A stretch of 64,000 nt of DNA from an uncultured Bacteriovoracaceae bacterium (GCA_938034385.1 CALHLC010000017.1:21454-85453), one strand, 5' to 3'; positions 8,690-17,505 are shown, counted from the first letter of the stretch. The notes: a model not told the origin generated them from the sequence alone. Translations and numbers: made by a program.

Positions 8690-9528
8690 GAGTTCTTTGC
8701 TTTTTCAACCTTTTCAAAAAAATCGTTAAATCTTGCAAGCAAACTTCTAATTTCAGATTGATCGAGGATAAATTGTAACTCTCTTTTTAACTTATTAAAA
8801 TTTAAGTTTTTGAGATGTTGATATATCTGAATGGCTTCTGGCTTTTCAAGGAAAATGTTTATGTTCCCATCAAAATGTTGATGTTTATATGTAGTATGGA
8901 AACTAAATCCATTATCTATGAGAGCAAGGTTTCCATCTTCATTCATTAGAAAATTCCCTCGATTATATCTATCCTTATTAGCAATAAGAGAATCAAATAG
9001 CACCATTTTGAAGTAATCAGTTCTATTTGTTTCCTGTACGAGTTTATTTTGAGGAGTATAATTCCTGACGAAGTATTGCAATGATCCTTTTTTGAATGTT
9101 TTATAATTAAAAACTGTAACAGGAACTAAACCAAAACCTAGGAACCTATCAACAATGTAAGCTGCAACTTCTTTATTGGCTGATGATGCTTTGTGTGAAA
9201 TTTCAGGTTTCCATATTGCTGAAATTGTTTTTGAAATCGTTAATTTATAACTTTTAGTAACTCCACGAGAGATTTCTTCAGACTTTAATGAAGAAATGGA
9301 GATATTTGATAAAATCTCTTCTATTTGTCCATCAATGACTGACCCGTCTTTATTCAATTTATATAAATTAGAGGCATCTTTAAAAGGAGTTTTTGAGAGT
9401 TTTTCAAGTTGAACTAGTTCATGCTCAAGGTTTATTCGAGGTTTTAAATGTTTAATACAAGCATCAATTAAATTGGCGTTAGAATTTATACTCCAAAAGA
9501 TGATAAAAATGAGTGAGAAAACCTTCAT
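8686..9528 (-). CDS. Predicted exported kinase-like protein related to bacterial PI3/4-kinase-like proteins
   Basis: 280 residues with an N-terminal signal sequence of about 18 residues (no lipobox). The rest shows a PI4K-type kinase pattern: Lys107 in AIWKP (ATP-contact lysine), NKEVAAYIVDR with VPVTV after it, then NKDRYNRGN (Asp186, Asn192, catalytic loop) and LIDNGFSF (Asp205, metal-binding position). These match the order found in bacterial phosphatidylinositol-kinase-like proteins and the FAM20/HipA-related clan. An ATP-dependent enzyme outside the cytoplasm would be unusual, so activity is open. The ATG has no Shine-Dalgarno but a TAAAAT box ends six bases before it on the minus strand. 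Confidence 0.6.
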   Translation of the reverse strand: MKVFSLIFIIFWSINSNANLIDACIKHLKPRINLEHELVQLEKLSKTPFKDASNLYKLNKDGSVIDGQIEEILSNISISSLKSEEISRGVTKSYKLTISKTISAIWKPEISHKASSANKEVAAYIVDRFLGFGLVPVTVFNYKTFKKGSLQYFVRNYTPQNKLVQETNRTDYFKMVLFDSLIANKDRYNRGNFLMNEDGNLALIDNGFSFHTTYKHQHFDGNINIFLEKPEAIQIYQHLKNLNFNKLKRELQFILDQSEIRSLLARFNDFFEKVEKAKNS

Positions 9529-9534
9529 TGTAAT

Positions 9535-9540
9535 ATTTTA
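9535..9540 (-). promoter_or_regulatory. -10 box six bases before the kinase-like start (possible leaderless start)
   Basis: On the minus strand TAAAAT is followed by six bases and then the ATG at 9528. No Shine-Dalgarno is present. The spacing would place the transcript start at the ATG. Confidence 0.4.
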
Positions 9541-9740
9541 TGAAAATCCACGAATTATAAAAGGGAAGGTAAGTGATGGGCCTATATAACTTGATCTAAA
9601 CCATTGGTTAGAAATCAGAGGCTTATCAAGTCGAATCAGTCGCTAAACCCTTAAAATCATAGCTATCTAAAAGTTAGTCACTTTATGTAACTTGTTCACT
9701 CTGCTTAATTTGACCTTTATATACATGGTCTAATATTTAG

Positions 9741-11084
9741 ATGAAGTACCTTATATTATTTTTTTTATCATTGAATATTTTTGCAAATCTTGACTTGGCA
9801 CCTCCCTCATTTGCTCTTGAAGATGGGAAGAAAGCTGTCTTTATTGATATGATTTCTAATGATTCTCAATTTCATTTCAAACCTGGATATCTGGAAGTTG
9901 AAACTAAGTTTGTTTTCAAAACACAAGAAACAGGCTTTGCTCTTTTTGACCTTGTAAATGAATTGGATTCTATTTCTTTAAATGGTGAAAAAGTTGCTCA
10001 AAAATTAGTTAACCTTCCAGGGAAGGATGTTCCGATGAGGATGATTTTGTCTTCGGTTGAAAAAGATCTTGAACATACTGTAGAGATTAAATTTAAATTT
10101 TATCCAAGTAAACAAAGACCTGAATTAAATTTTGATAGAAATAAAAAAAGATTATCATTTTATTTTAAATTTTGCGATGGAAAGGGAGTAAGACAACTTT
10201 TAGAGAGCTACCTCCCTTCAAATCTACAATATGATCAATTTAAATTAAACTTGAAAGTACTCTTTGCACCTGAGTTTGCAAATCAAGTCATTATAGCAAA
10301 TGGTGATGTGACAAAGATAAGTAAGTTTGAATATGATGTTAATTTCCCTGAGTTTTATAACCCAGGAAGTTTTTATTTCCAAACAGTACATAAAAGTCAA
10401 GATATTGATGTTTTCAATTACAAGGGAATTAAGTTCACTCTTTTGTATGCGAAATCTAATAAGGTTCTGAATAAGGATGTTTTCTTTGTGTCTGCTATTA
10501 AAGATAAAATTGATAAACTAGAACAATTATTTGGGGCTTTTCCTCACAGAGAAATGATTATCTATTTTGGTGAGAATTTTTCAGGTATAGAGCACTTTGG
10601 TGCAACAAGAACCTCAAGGTACTCTCTGGGTCATGAGTTGTTTCATATGTATTTTGGAAGGGCAGCGATGCCTTCTGATGGACGTTGTGCTTGGATTGAC
10701 GAAGGACTTGCTAGATGGGCCGATGGTGGGTCCTGGAAGAAATGGGTTTCTTCTATGTTTACAAGAAAGAGCTATATACCTTTTGATAAGCATGAGGTTT
10801 TAAATGAAAAATTTGTTGGTCTCAAAGGACAATCGCCTTACCAAAGACAAACTTATAACCTAGAAACGTTGCACCTAGATCCTTATGAACAAGGTCGATA
10901 CTTTTTTTCTCATATTCATCATTTAATGTCTGACAAAATTTTTGACTTCTTAGAGTATTTCCACAAAAAATATTTTAAGAAACTTTATACTCAAGAGTTA
11001 TTTTTTGAAGAATTAGTTGATTTTAATGAAGACGAAGAAACTAAAAAAGTTATAAGAAGGTTAGAGGAACGATATTTTAAATAA
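9741..11084 (+). CDS. Exported gluzincin metallopeptidase (M1/M61-like)
   Basis: 447-residue protein with a signal sequence ending near residue 16. The centre of the C-terminal half has HELFH (His298, Glu299, His302) and then WIDEGLARW with Glu321, giving HEXXH-18-E. This is the zinc site of gluzincin peptidases such as M1 aminopeptidases and M61 glycyl aminopeptidases. The N-terminal region of about 250 residues is beta-rich, like the non-catalytic domains of those families. It probably cuts peptides in the periplasm or outside the cell, which would fit a predatory or scavenging lifestyle. No ribosome site is obvious. It is convergent with the YceI gene. Confidence 0.75.
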   Translation: MKYLILFFLSLNIFANLDLAPPSFALEDGKKAVFIDMISNDSQFHFKPGYLEVETKFVFKTQETGFALFDLVNELDSISLNGEKVAQKLVNLPGKDVPMRMILSSVEKDLEHTVEIKFKFYPSKQRPELNFDRNKKRLSFYFKFCDGKGVRQLLESYLPSNLQYDQFKLNLKVLFAPEFANQVIIANGDVTKISKFEYDVNFPEFYNPGSFYFQTVHKSQDIDVFNYKGIKFTLLYAKSNKVLNKDVFFVSAIKDKIDKLEQLFGAFPHREMIIYFGENFSGIEHFGATRTSRYSLGHELFHMYFGRAAMPSDGRCAWIDEGLARWADGGSWKKWVSSMFTRKSYIPFDKHEVLNEKFVGLKGQSPYQRQTYNLETLHLDPYEQGRYFFSHIHHLMSDKIFDFLEYFHKKYFKKLYTQELFFEELVDFNEDEETKKVIRRLEERYFK

Positions 11085-11110
11085 ACAGGAAGAATTTCTT
11101 CCTCCTGTTT
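11083..11110. terminator. Hairpin between convergent peptidase and YceI genes
   Basis: AAACAGGAAGAA pairs with TTCTTCCTCCTGTTT, giving a stem of about 12 pairs with a small bulge or an alternative inner hairpin. It sits between two convergent genes and could end transcription from both sides, though the T tract is short. Confidence 0.5.
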
Positions 11111-11120
11111 AATAGTTTTC

Positions 11121-11822
11121 TTATTTATCAGCTTTAGCTACAATTGTAAGACTTAAAGTAACATCCTCATCAACAGCAATTTTTCCTATTTTACCCATTA
11201 GAGTTACTTCTTCATCCAATGGCTTATTCCAATTTAGACCAAACTTTGTTCTATTGATAACACCAGTTGCTTTTACAACAAGGTTGTCAAAGTCTCTGCT
11301 AACTAATGTACCTTGTAATGTAATTGGAAGCTTTACACCTTTTATCTCAATTTCACCTGGTAGATCAAAGCTTTTCCCAAGCTCTACTGCAGATGAAGTA
11401 GTAAAAGAAATGATAGGGTGCTTTGCAACTGCAAACCATTCTTCAGATTTAAGGTGTCCATCTCTTTTCTCATCAGCTGTGTTTATTGAATTAGCATATA
11501 TAGCAGCTTGAACACTTGATAAATGTTTACCATCATACTTTGCTACTCCTTGAAACTTTGTGAATTTTCCTTCAATTTCAGCAAGTTTAGCAAATTTTAA
11601 TACCTTGAACTCTATCTTGCTTTCTTGAGTTAAAGTGATTGGTTTAAGAGGACCAGCTACAACTTCATGACCAGATTCATTATTTGTTTGAGCGGCTTCG
11701 AGTCCTTTATCAACAACAGCTTCTACCGAGTCCTTAGCAGCGTTTACAGTCTCATTTACTACTTCTTTGGTCTTATTACATGATAAAGTTATCATCATTA
11801 AAATAATTGTTAAAAATTTCAT
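11121..11822 (-). CDS. YceI-domain lipoprotein
   Basis: Lipid-binding lipocalin-like YceI domain at about residues 60-232, with the usual pattern of an isoprenoid-binding beta barrel (SKIEFKV, VQAAIYANSINTADEKRDGHL, HPIISFTT, LPITLQG). The start was moved 20 codons downstream of the longest frame, because the ATG at 11822 is preceded by AAAGGAG at ideal spacing. It also begins a proper lipoprotein signal (hydrophobic run ending LSC, Cys at about 15). An Ala/Val/Glu-rich linker precedes the domain. In other bacteria YceI proteins carry polyprenoids in the periplasm and are often stress-induced; the ligand here is unknown. Confidence 0.87.
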   Translation of the reverse strand: MKFLTIILMMITLSCNKTKEVVNETVNAAKDSVEAVVDKGLEAAQTNNESGHEVVAGPLKPITLTQESKIEFKVLKFAKLAEIEGKFTKFQGVAKYDGKHLSSVQAAIYANSINTADEKRDGHLKSEEWFAVAKHPIISFTTSSAVELGKSFDLPGEIEIKGVKLPITLQGTLVSRDFDNLVVKATGVINRTKFGLNWNKPLDEEVTLMGKIGKIAVDEDVTLSLTIVAKADK

Positions 11823-11960
11823 TCTTCTTCTCCTTTGAATAATATATCTGGCCATTAGATTCCTTTGAAAAAAGCTTGTCAATTAGGAGAGAAATATAAT
11901 GATAAATTAAACAATATTCATGGACTTTTAAACTCATGAGTTAATTGCTAGAAATTGGAT

Positions 11961-12329
11961 ATGGAAAAATTTGATTCGAAGAATGTGTTTGGTGAAGCTT
12001 TATCTGATTGTAGTCAAGACCCAGTGACTGGATTTTTTAGAGATGGTTGTTGTAATACTAATCATCAAGACCAAGGGATGCATACAATTTGTGTCAGACT
12101 TACCGATGATTTTCTAGAGTTCTCTAAAGCTCAAGGAAATGATTTATCTACACCAAAACCTGAATTTAATTTTTCAGGATTAAAAGCAGGGGACTCTTGG
12201 TGTTTATGTGCTCCAAGATGGGTTGAAGCCTATAAACAGGGTGTAGCACCTCAAGTAAATTTAAGTGCGACACATGAAGAAACTCTTGCAATTGTTCCAT
12301 TAGAGCTCTTAAAGGAATATGCATTTTAA
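11961..12329 (+). CDS. DUF2237 family protein
   Basis: A 123-residue cytosolic protein covering a complete DUF2237 (COG3651) domain. Conserved features are NVFGEALSDCS at the N-terminus, FRDGCCNT with adjacent Cys, HTICVRLTDDFL, and GDSWCLCAPRWVEA. The conserved Cys and His residues suggest metal binding or redox chemistry, but the family has no established function. Either the ATG at 11961 or a TTG six bases earlier could be the start; neither has a strong ribosome site. The TAA stop shares the TTAA palindrome with the convergent acyltransferase gene. Confidence 0.85.
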   Translation: MEKFDSKNVFGEALSDCSQDPVTGFFRDGCCNTNHQDQGMHTICVRLTDDFLEFSKAQGNDLSTPKPEFNFSGLKAGDSWCLCAPRWVEAYKQGVAPQVNLSATHEETLAIVPLELLKEYAF

Positions 12330-12889
12330 GATAGTTGTGGAATTAAAAATTTTTCAGGAAACTTAGGTGAGATAGTTTTATAATAATCAATCATTTCTTT
12401 TAAAGTTTCTTCATAGCTTCCAGTTATATTTATACATGGCCCAAAACCAGCAAGCTTCTTGTTATAATCAATAAACCCTAAAACGAGAGGAACATTTGCC
12501 CCTTTTGCTATATGGTAAAAACCTGTCTTCCAATTCGCATTCGGGTTTCTTGTAGCTTCAGGAGTGATACTTAGATAAAAACTTTTACTTTCATTGAACT
12601 TATTAACAACCTGTTTTACAAAGTTCTCCTTTAAATCTCGCCTGATAGGAAAGGCTCCCATTTTAAGCATCGCATTTTTAAAAGGAAACCGGACCCAAGA
12701 TTGTTTAATTGTAAACTTGATATCCATATCAAAAAAATCACCAACAACTGATCCATTTACAAAGTCCCAATTACTAGTGTGACCTAAGACAATAATAACG
12801 GCTTTTTTTATATCAGGCTTATTGGGATGAACTTTCCAGCCTTTGAGCCAAAATAAAAACTTAAACATTGTTCTGAAAAAATAGGTCAT
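12326..12889 (-). CDS. PlsC-like 1-acyl-glycerol-3-phosphate acyltransferase family protein
   Basis: A 187-residue membrane-associated acyltransferase of the lysophospholipid acyltransferase superfamily. The catalytic HTSNWD (HX4D box) is at about residue 37, and the PEATR block that corresponds to the EGTR substrate-binding motif is near 111. It is shorter than E. coli PlsC and resembles the subfamily of small acyltransferases that use glycerophospholipid or ornithine-lipid acceptors. Its start overlaps the glutathione peroxidase stop by four bases (ATGA), so the two are one transcript with gpx first. Confidence 0.85.
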   Translation of the reverse strand: MTYFFRTMFKFLFWLKGWKVHPNKPDIKKAVIIVLGHTSNWDFVNGSVVGDFFDMDIKFTIKQSWVRFPFKNAMLKMGAFPIRRDLKENFVKQVVNKFNESKSFYLSITPEATRNPNANWKTGFYHIAKGANVPLVLGFIDYNKKLAGFGPCINITGSYEETLKEMIDYYKTISPKFPEKFLIPQLS

Positions 12890-13368
12890 AGATTTAATGA
12901 CTTTATTATATCTTGTTCTATGCTTTCAGGTTTGGTCTGAGGAGAGTATCGATTAACGACTTGTCCAGTCTTATCAACTAGGAATTTTGTGAAATTCCAT
13001 TTAATACCTTCACTTCCAAGTAGTCCTGGTTGATGTTTTTTAAGGTGAGCATAAACGGGGTGAGTAGTAGGTCCATTTACAGAAATTTTTGAAGCAATAG
13101 GGAAGGTAGTATTGTAGTTCGTTTGACAAAAATCTATTATTTCGGCATCGCTCCCTTTTTCTTGTTCACCAAATTGGTTACAAGGAAAAGCAAGTACTAC
13201 AAAACCCATTGGTTCATATTTTTCATATAAACTTTGTAAAGCATTGTATTGATTAGTAAAGCCACAAGCACTGGCAGTATTAACGATTAGAATACTTTTA
13301 TTTTCATATTCGCTCATTTGTATTTTTCGACCATCAGCTAAAGTGAATTTGTGACTGTAGATACTCAT
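12886..13368 (-). CDS. Glutathione peroxidase family protein (Cys type)
   Basis: Thioredoxin-fold peroxidase of 160 residues that reduces hydroperoxides; bacterial Cys-type members usually draw electrons from thioredoxin. Visible signatures are NTASACGFTNQY with the peroxidatic Cys at about 35, LAFPCNQFGEQE with the Gln and the second Cys, and KWNFTKFLVD with the Trp-Asn pair of the catalytic tetrad. The active-site codon is TGT (Cys), not TGA, so this is not a selenoprotein. The start is supported by CGGAGGA. It is the first gene of a two-gene unit with the acyltransferase. No signal peptide is seen, so it is cytosolic. Confidence 0.93.
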   Translation of the reverse strand: MSIYSHKFTLADGRKIQMSEYENKSILIVNTASACGFTNQYNALQSLYEKYEPMGFVVLAFPCNQFGEQEKGSDAEIIDFCQTNYNTTFPIASKISVNGPTTHPVYAHLKKHQPGLLGSEGIKWNFTKFLVDKTGQVVNRYSPQTKPESIEQDIIKSLNL

Positions 13369-13396
13369 CTATTCCTCCGAAGGGATAATTTAATAA

Positions 13397-13425
13397 TAGT
13401 CAATGTTAACAAATTAAATTAAAAT
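13397..13425 (+). promoter_or_regulatory. Promoter at the start of the kdsB operon, placed for a leaderless transcript
   Basis: TAGTCA at 13397-13402 and TAAAAT at 13420-13425 are 17 bases apart. The -10 box ends six bases before the GTG start at 13432 and no Shine-Dalgarno is present, so transcription probably begins at or next to the GTG. Confidence 0.55.
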
Positions 13426-13431
13426 AGATAA

Positions 13432-14172
13432 GTGAACCCCCTAATTTTAATTCCTGCTCGTTACGAATCTTCAAGGTTGCCTGGCAAGCCATTGAAATTG
13501 ATTGCTGGTAAATCATTAATTCAAAGAGTTTATGAAAACTTAGCTCAATCTGACATTGATGTGTTTATTATTACAGATAGTCAAAAAATTGAAGATCATT
13601 TAAAGGGATTTAATGCAGAAGTTTTAAGGGTAGATGATGAAACAAAAAATGGAACAGAAAGAATTTATTTAGCCTATAAAAGATATTTTGACTCAGAAGA
13701 TAAAAGTAAAACTTATGATTTTATAATCAATGTCCAAGGAGATGAACCTCTCTTAACGATTAAATTAATTAATCAATTAATTAGCTTCCATAAAAATAGA
13801 CCTGAGTTTGATATTGCTACGGTATATAGAGAAAATTCAGATAATGAATTATTTAATGATCTCAATACAGTAAAGGTAGTTACGAATCCAGATGGGTCGT
13901 GTCATTACTTTTCAAGATCGCCTATTCCGGCTGGAAGTAAAGTTTGGAAACAACATATAGGAATATATTCTTATAAGGTGAAAGCCTTGGAGGAATATTG
14001 CAATGCTCCATTGAGTGAGCTCTCCGAACAAGAGAATTTAGAGCAATTAAAAGCACTTGATTTAGGGATGAAAATAGGAGCGATTATGACTAAAGAAGAA
14101 TTAATTGGAGTAGATGTTCAGGAGGATATCTTCAGGGTAGAGTCTTACTTGAAAGATAAAGGGTTAAAATGA
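13432..14172 (+). CDS. kdsB: 3-deoxy-manno-octulosonate cytidylyltransferase
   Basis: Activates Kdo with CTP to give CMP-Kdo for the inner core of LPS; cytosolic. The 246-residue chain has the nucleotidyltransferase start IPARYESSRLPGKPL, then VQGDEPL (metal and CTP binding), and FSRSPIPAGSK with HIGIYSYK, all diagnostic for KdsB. The start is a GTG chosen because the family N-terminus begins here. The stop overlaps the ATG of pyrG (ATGA), making kdsB the first gene of a tight four-gene operon. Product use fits the downstream kdsA and kdsC, and pyrG supplies CTP. Confidence 0.95.
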   Translation: MNPLILIPARYESSRLPGKPLKLIAGKSLIQRVYENLAQSDIDVFIITDSQKIEDHLKGFNAEVLRVDDETKNGTERIYLAYKRYFDSEDKSKTYDFIINVQGDEPLLTIKLINQLISFHKNRPEFDIATVYRENSDNELFNDLNTVKVVTNPDGSCHYFSRSPIPAGSKVWKQHIGIYSYKVKALEEYCNAPLSELSEQENLEQLKALDLGMKIGAIMTKEELIGVDVQEDIFRVESYLKDKGLK

Positions 14173-15788
14173 ATAAAAAAAATAAGAAATATATTTTTGT
14201 TACAGGTGGTGTTGCCAGTTCTTTGGGAAAAGGATTAGCCGCTGCAAGTATAGCCAGTCTACTTGAAAGACGTGGGGTTGGTATTAATCTTTTAAAAATG
14301 GATCCCTATATAAATGTTGATCCAGGTACAATGAGTCCAACTCAACATGGAGAAGTTTTTGTTACAGATGATGGAGCAGAAACTGATTTAGATTTAGGAC
14401 ATTATGAGAGGTTTACAAGTTTAACTCTTTCTAAGAGAAATAACTTCACAACAGGGCAAGTTTATTTGCAGGTTATTGAAAATGAAAGAGAAGGACGTTA
14501 CCTAGGAAAAACTGTTCAAGTCGTTCCACATATTACTGATGAAATAAAAAGACGGATTCATCTAGCAGCACAAGATTGTGAGTTACTTATTGGAGAAATA
14601 GGTGGAACTGTTGGAGATATTGAATCTCAACCATTTCTTGAAGCTATTAGACAATTTTCTCATGACGTTGGTGCAGAAAATGTATTATTTGTTCATCTTG
14701 TTTTAGTGCCATATTTAAATGCTGCTGGAGAATTAAAAACAAAACCTGCTCAGCATTCTGTTAAAGAGCTAAGATCTCTAGGACTTAGTCCTCACATTAT
14801 TATTTTAAGATCAGAGCAACCAATAGATAAGGATATCTCTGATAAGATCTCACTATTTTGTAATGTTTCTAAAGACAATGTTTTTAAATCAATGGATCAG
14901 GATTTGATCTATAAAGTTCCTTTATCATTTCATGAACAAGGATTAGATCAAAAGATCACAGAACATTTAGGAATGTGGACTAAAGATCCAGACATAAGTT
15001 CATTAAAGGAAGTTATACACAATGCTGAAAATCCTACAGACGAAGTAAATATTGGAATCATTGGTAAATACACAGAGCTTATTGAATCTTACAAATCTCT
15101 TGATGAGGCACTTCAACATGCTGCCTTTTCTAACAAAGTAAAATTGAATCTTATCTATGTTGATGCTCAAGACCTTGAAGCTAAAAATGATTATTCAATT
15201 TTAGAAAATATACATGGAATTTTAGTTCCAGGTGGTTTTGGAGAAAGAGGAACTGAAGGAAAGATAGATGCTATTAAGTTTGCAAGAGAAAACGATATTC
15301 CATATTTTGGAATTTGTTTAGGAATGCAGCTTGCGATTATAGAGTTTGCTAGAAATGTTGCAGGGATAAAAGATGCAACTAGTGAGGAGTTTTCTCAAAA
15401 AGGTAGTCCAGTGATTCATTATATGAAAGGGCAAACCAAAGATGGTAAAAAAGGTGGCTCTATGAGATTAGGTGCTTATGATTGCCAGATTAAAAAAGAA
15501 ACTTTAGGAGCTAAAATTTATAAGAGCACTCATATTAGTGAGAGGCATAGACATAGATTGGAAGTAAACAATGCATATGTTGATTCCTTAATCACTAGTG
15601 GGATGGAAGTATCGGGAATCAATAAAGAATTAGACTTAGTAGAAATCATTGAGATTCCAAAGCATCCTTACTTTATAGCTTGTCAGTATCATCCTGAATT
15701 TAAGTCAAAGCCAGATAAAACTCATCCTTTGTTTTATGAATTCATTAGTGCTTCTAGAAAATTTAAGTCTGGAGAGTTAAGTGTCTAA
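14169..15788 (+). CDS. pyrG: CTP synthase
   Basis: Converts UTP, ATP and glutamine to CTP. 539 residues, normal length. The N-terminal synthetase domain starts FVTGGVASSLGKGL, contains KMDPYINVDPGTMSP, and has EIGGTVGDIES. The C-terminal class I glutamine amidotransferase has PGGFGERG, the nucleophile in GICLGMQ, and the His-Glu pair in YHPEFKSKP. Four-base overlap with kdsB and eight-base overlap with kdsA show strict operon packing. Placing pyrG among Kdo genes couples CTP supply to CMP-Kdo synthesis, a layout common in Gram-negative bacteria. Confidence 0.98.
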   Translation: MNKKNKKYIFVTGGVASSLGKGLAAASIASLLERRGVGINLLKMDPYINVDPGTMSPTQHGEVFVTDDGAETDLDLGHYERFTSLTLSKRNNFTTGQVYLQVIENEREGRYLGKTVQVVPHITDEIKRRIHLAAQDCELLIGEIGGTVGDIESQPFLEAIRQFSHDVGAENVLFVHLVLVPYLNAAGELKTKPAQHSVKELRSLGLSPHIIILRSEQPIDKDISDKISLFCNVSKDNVFKSMDQDLIYKVPLSFHEQGLDQKITEHLGMWTKDPDISSLKEVIHNAENPTDEVNIGIIGKYTELIESYKSLDEALQHAAFSNKVKLNLIYVDAQDLEAKNDYSILENIHGILVPGGFGERGTEGKIDAIKFARENDIPYFGICLGMQLAIIEFARNVAGIKDATSEEFSQKGSPVIHYMKGQTKDGKKGGSMRLGAYDCQIKKETLGAKIYKSTHISERHRHRLEVNNAYVDSLITSGMEVSGINKELDLVEIIEIPKHPYFIACQYHPEFKSKPDKTHPLFYEFISASRKFKSGELSV

Positions 15789-16578
15789 GTTTCCAGTATT
15801 TTTAGGGCCATGTGTTTTAGAGAGTTTAGAACTTGCCAAAACTGTAGCCGAATTTTTAAAAGAAAACGTCGATAATAATCAATATGATCTACATTTCAAA
15901 GGAAGTTTTGATAAGGCAAATAGAAGTAGTATTGATTCATATAGAGGACCTGGTCTTGATGAAGGTCTAAAAATTTTAGAATATATTGCGAAAGAATTTG
16001 AGTTAAAGACAATTACAGATTATCACCATCCAGATCAAGCTCTAGCCGTTTCAGAAGTTGTAGATGTTTTACAGGTGCCGGCTTTCTTATCAAGACAAAC
16101 AGACATGGTTGTTGAGGGAGCCAAGGCTTGCAAGAAAAATAATTCTAAATTAAAGGTGAAGAAAGGTCAGTTCTTATCACCAGAGGATACAAAAAATATA
16201 GTAGAAAAGGTAACAACGATCATTCCAGCCAATCAAATGTATTTAACTGAGCGAGGAACTAGCTTTGGTTACAATTCCTTAGTTGTCGATATGACATCTT
16301 TTGCAATAATGAAAAGTTATGGAGTTGAAGTCATTCACGATGCAACTCATTGCCTTCAAAGACCAGGAGGTCTTGGGAAGAGTACTGGAGGGAGAAGAGA
16401 GTTTCTTATGCCTCTAGCAAAAGCCGCAATTGCAGCTGGTGCAGATGGATTGTTTTTAGAAGTACATCCTAATCCATCAAAGGCCTTAAGCGACTCGACT
16501 ACTCAACTGGAATTATCTAAACTTCCAAATGTCCTCAATAAACTTATGACTCTGAAAAAATGTGTGGATAATTTATGA
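15781..16578 (+). CDS. kdsA: 3-deoxy-8-phosphooctulonate synthase
   Basis: Condenses arabinose 5-phosphate with phosphoenolpyruvate to give Kdo 8-phosphate; cytosolic TIM barrel of 265 residues. Family signatures are GPCVLES at the N-terminus, FKGSFDKANRSS near residue 40, the QVPAFLSRQTD strand, TERGTSFGYN, and HDATHCLQRPGG. The start is a GTG inside the end of pyrG (eight-base overlap). The stop overlaps the start of kdsC by four bases. A Cys or Asn at the metal position separates metal-dependent from independent enzymes; the short N-terminus makes that call uncertain. Confidence 0.96.
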   Translation: MSKFPVFLGPCVLESLELAKTVAEFLKENVDNNQYDLHFKGSFDKANRSSIDSYRGPGLDEGLKILEYIAKEFELKTITDYHHPDQALAVSEVVDVLQVPAFLSRQTDMVVEGAKACKKNNSKLKVKKGQFLSPEDTKNIVEKVTTIIPANQMYLTERGTSFGYNSLVVDMTSFAIMKSYGVEVIHDATHCLQRPGGLGKSTGGRREFLMPLAKAAIAAGADGLFLEVHPNPSKALSDSTTQLELSKLPNVLNKLMTLKKCVDNL

Positions 16579-17114
16579 TCAATTTACGAGATGTTGCAAA
16601 AAAATATGAAGAGAAATTAAAAAAAATCAAAGTGGCGCTCTTTGATTGTGATGGCATCTTAACTGATGGAAGAGTTTTTTATCAAGGTTCAGAAATGGGC
16701 TTTAATAGATATTTTCACGTCTCTGATGGATATGGTTTTAGAGTTTTAATGAAATCAGGTATAGAAGTAGGAATTATTTCAGGAGGAGATTCTCTTGGTT
16801 TAAATAAACGATTAGACCTTTTAGGAATTAAGCTCAGATATCTTGGAAATGAAAATAAAAAGCAGGCCTATCTTGATATTAAGAATAAAACTGGAGCTCA
16901 AGATGATGAGATTTTATACGTAGGGGATGATCTTTTTGATATACCTCTTCTAAATGTTGTTGGATTTAGCGCAACGGTAAAACATGCTAGTCTTGAAGTT
17001 CAAGAGGCCAGTGACTATATTTGTAATAAACCTGGTGGCTTTGGAGCAGCAAGAGAAGTTATGGACTTAGTTCGATACGCTCAAGGAATATTTCCTGAAC
17101 TTGAGGCTATTTAA
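16575..17114 (+). CDS. kdsC: 3-deoxy-D-manno-octulosonate 8-phosphate phosphatase
   Basis: HAD-superfamily phosphatase (179 residues, C0 type without a large cap) that removes phosphate from Kdo 8-phosphate. Motif I is LFDCDGILTDGRVFY with nucleophile Asp, motif II is ISGGDS, and motif IV is VGDDLFDIPLL. The C-terminal loop KPGGFGAAREVMDLV is typical of KdsC. It is the last gene of the kdsB-pyrG-kdsA-kdsC operon. It overlaps the convergent cdd gene by eight bases, with no terminator between. The lptC/lptA genes that often follow kdsC are absent here. Confidence 0.94.
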   Translation: MINLRDVAKKYEEKLKKIKVALFDCDGILTDGRVFYQGSEMGFNRYFHVSDGYGFRVLMKSGIEVGIISGGDSLGLNKRLDLLGIKLRYLGNENKKQAYLDIKNKTGAQDDEILYVGDDLFDIPLLNVVGFSATVKHASLEVQEASDYICNKPGGFGAAREVMDLVRYAQGIFPELEAI

Positions 17115-17505
17115 AAAAATCAAAGCGATAGGGCATCATATCATTAAATTTAAACTCTCGTTTTATCTCATTTGGATTAGCAAGATAGACAATAGTTTCA
17201 TCATTTGAGAACTCACTTAAAGTTTGGAGACAAAGTCCGCATGGATAATCACCATTTTCTCCACTTGTAACGATCATAATTGCTTCAATACATTGTTTTT
17301 TTAACTCTGAAATCCCTTTATAAATAGCGACCCTTTCAGCACAAATTGTTCCACCAAAGCTTCCATTTTCGATATTACATCCTGAGTATATATGATCAGA
17401 GTCTTTAAACTTAATAGCAGAGCCAACAGAGAAGTTTGAATATGGGCTATAGGAGTTTTCTCGTGCATCTCTAGCTTTTTCAAATAGGGTTTTTTTCAAT
17501 TTCAT
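17107..17505 (-). CDS. cdd: Cytidine deaminase
   Basis: Zinc enzyme of pyrimidine salvage that deaminates cytidine and deoxycytidine. The 132-residue chain is the tetrameric Cdd size. Zinc ligands and catalytic Glu are visible in CAERVAIYKG (Cys, Glu) and PCGLCLQ (two Cys). YSNFSVGSA and the NGSFGGT strand complete the site. The gene runs against the kds operon and overlaps kdsC by eight bases. Its upstream region lacks a strong ribosome site. Confidence 0.95.
   Translation of the reverse strand: MKLKKTLFEKARDARENSYSPYSNFSVGSAIKFKDSDHIYSGCNIENGSFGGTICAERVAIYKGISELKKQCIEAIMIVTSGENGDYPCGLCLQTLSEFSNDETIVYLANPNEIKREFKFNDMMPYRFDFFK

Noticed and set aside
9710..9736. Promoter TTGACC plus TAATAT for the gluzincin peptidase
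   Set aside because: Spacing is only 15 bases and the predicted transcript start falls two bases inside the coding sequence.
12886..13368. Selenocysteine glutathione peroxidase
   Set aside because: The active-site codon is TGT (Cys), and the frame has no in-frame TGA.
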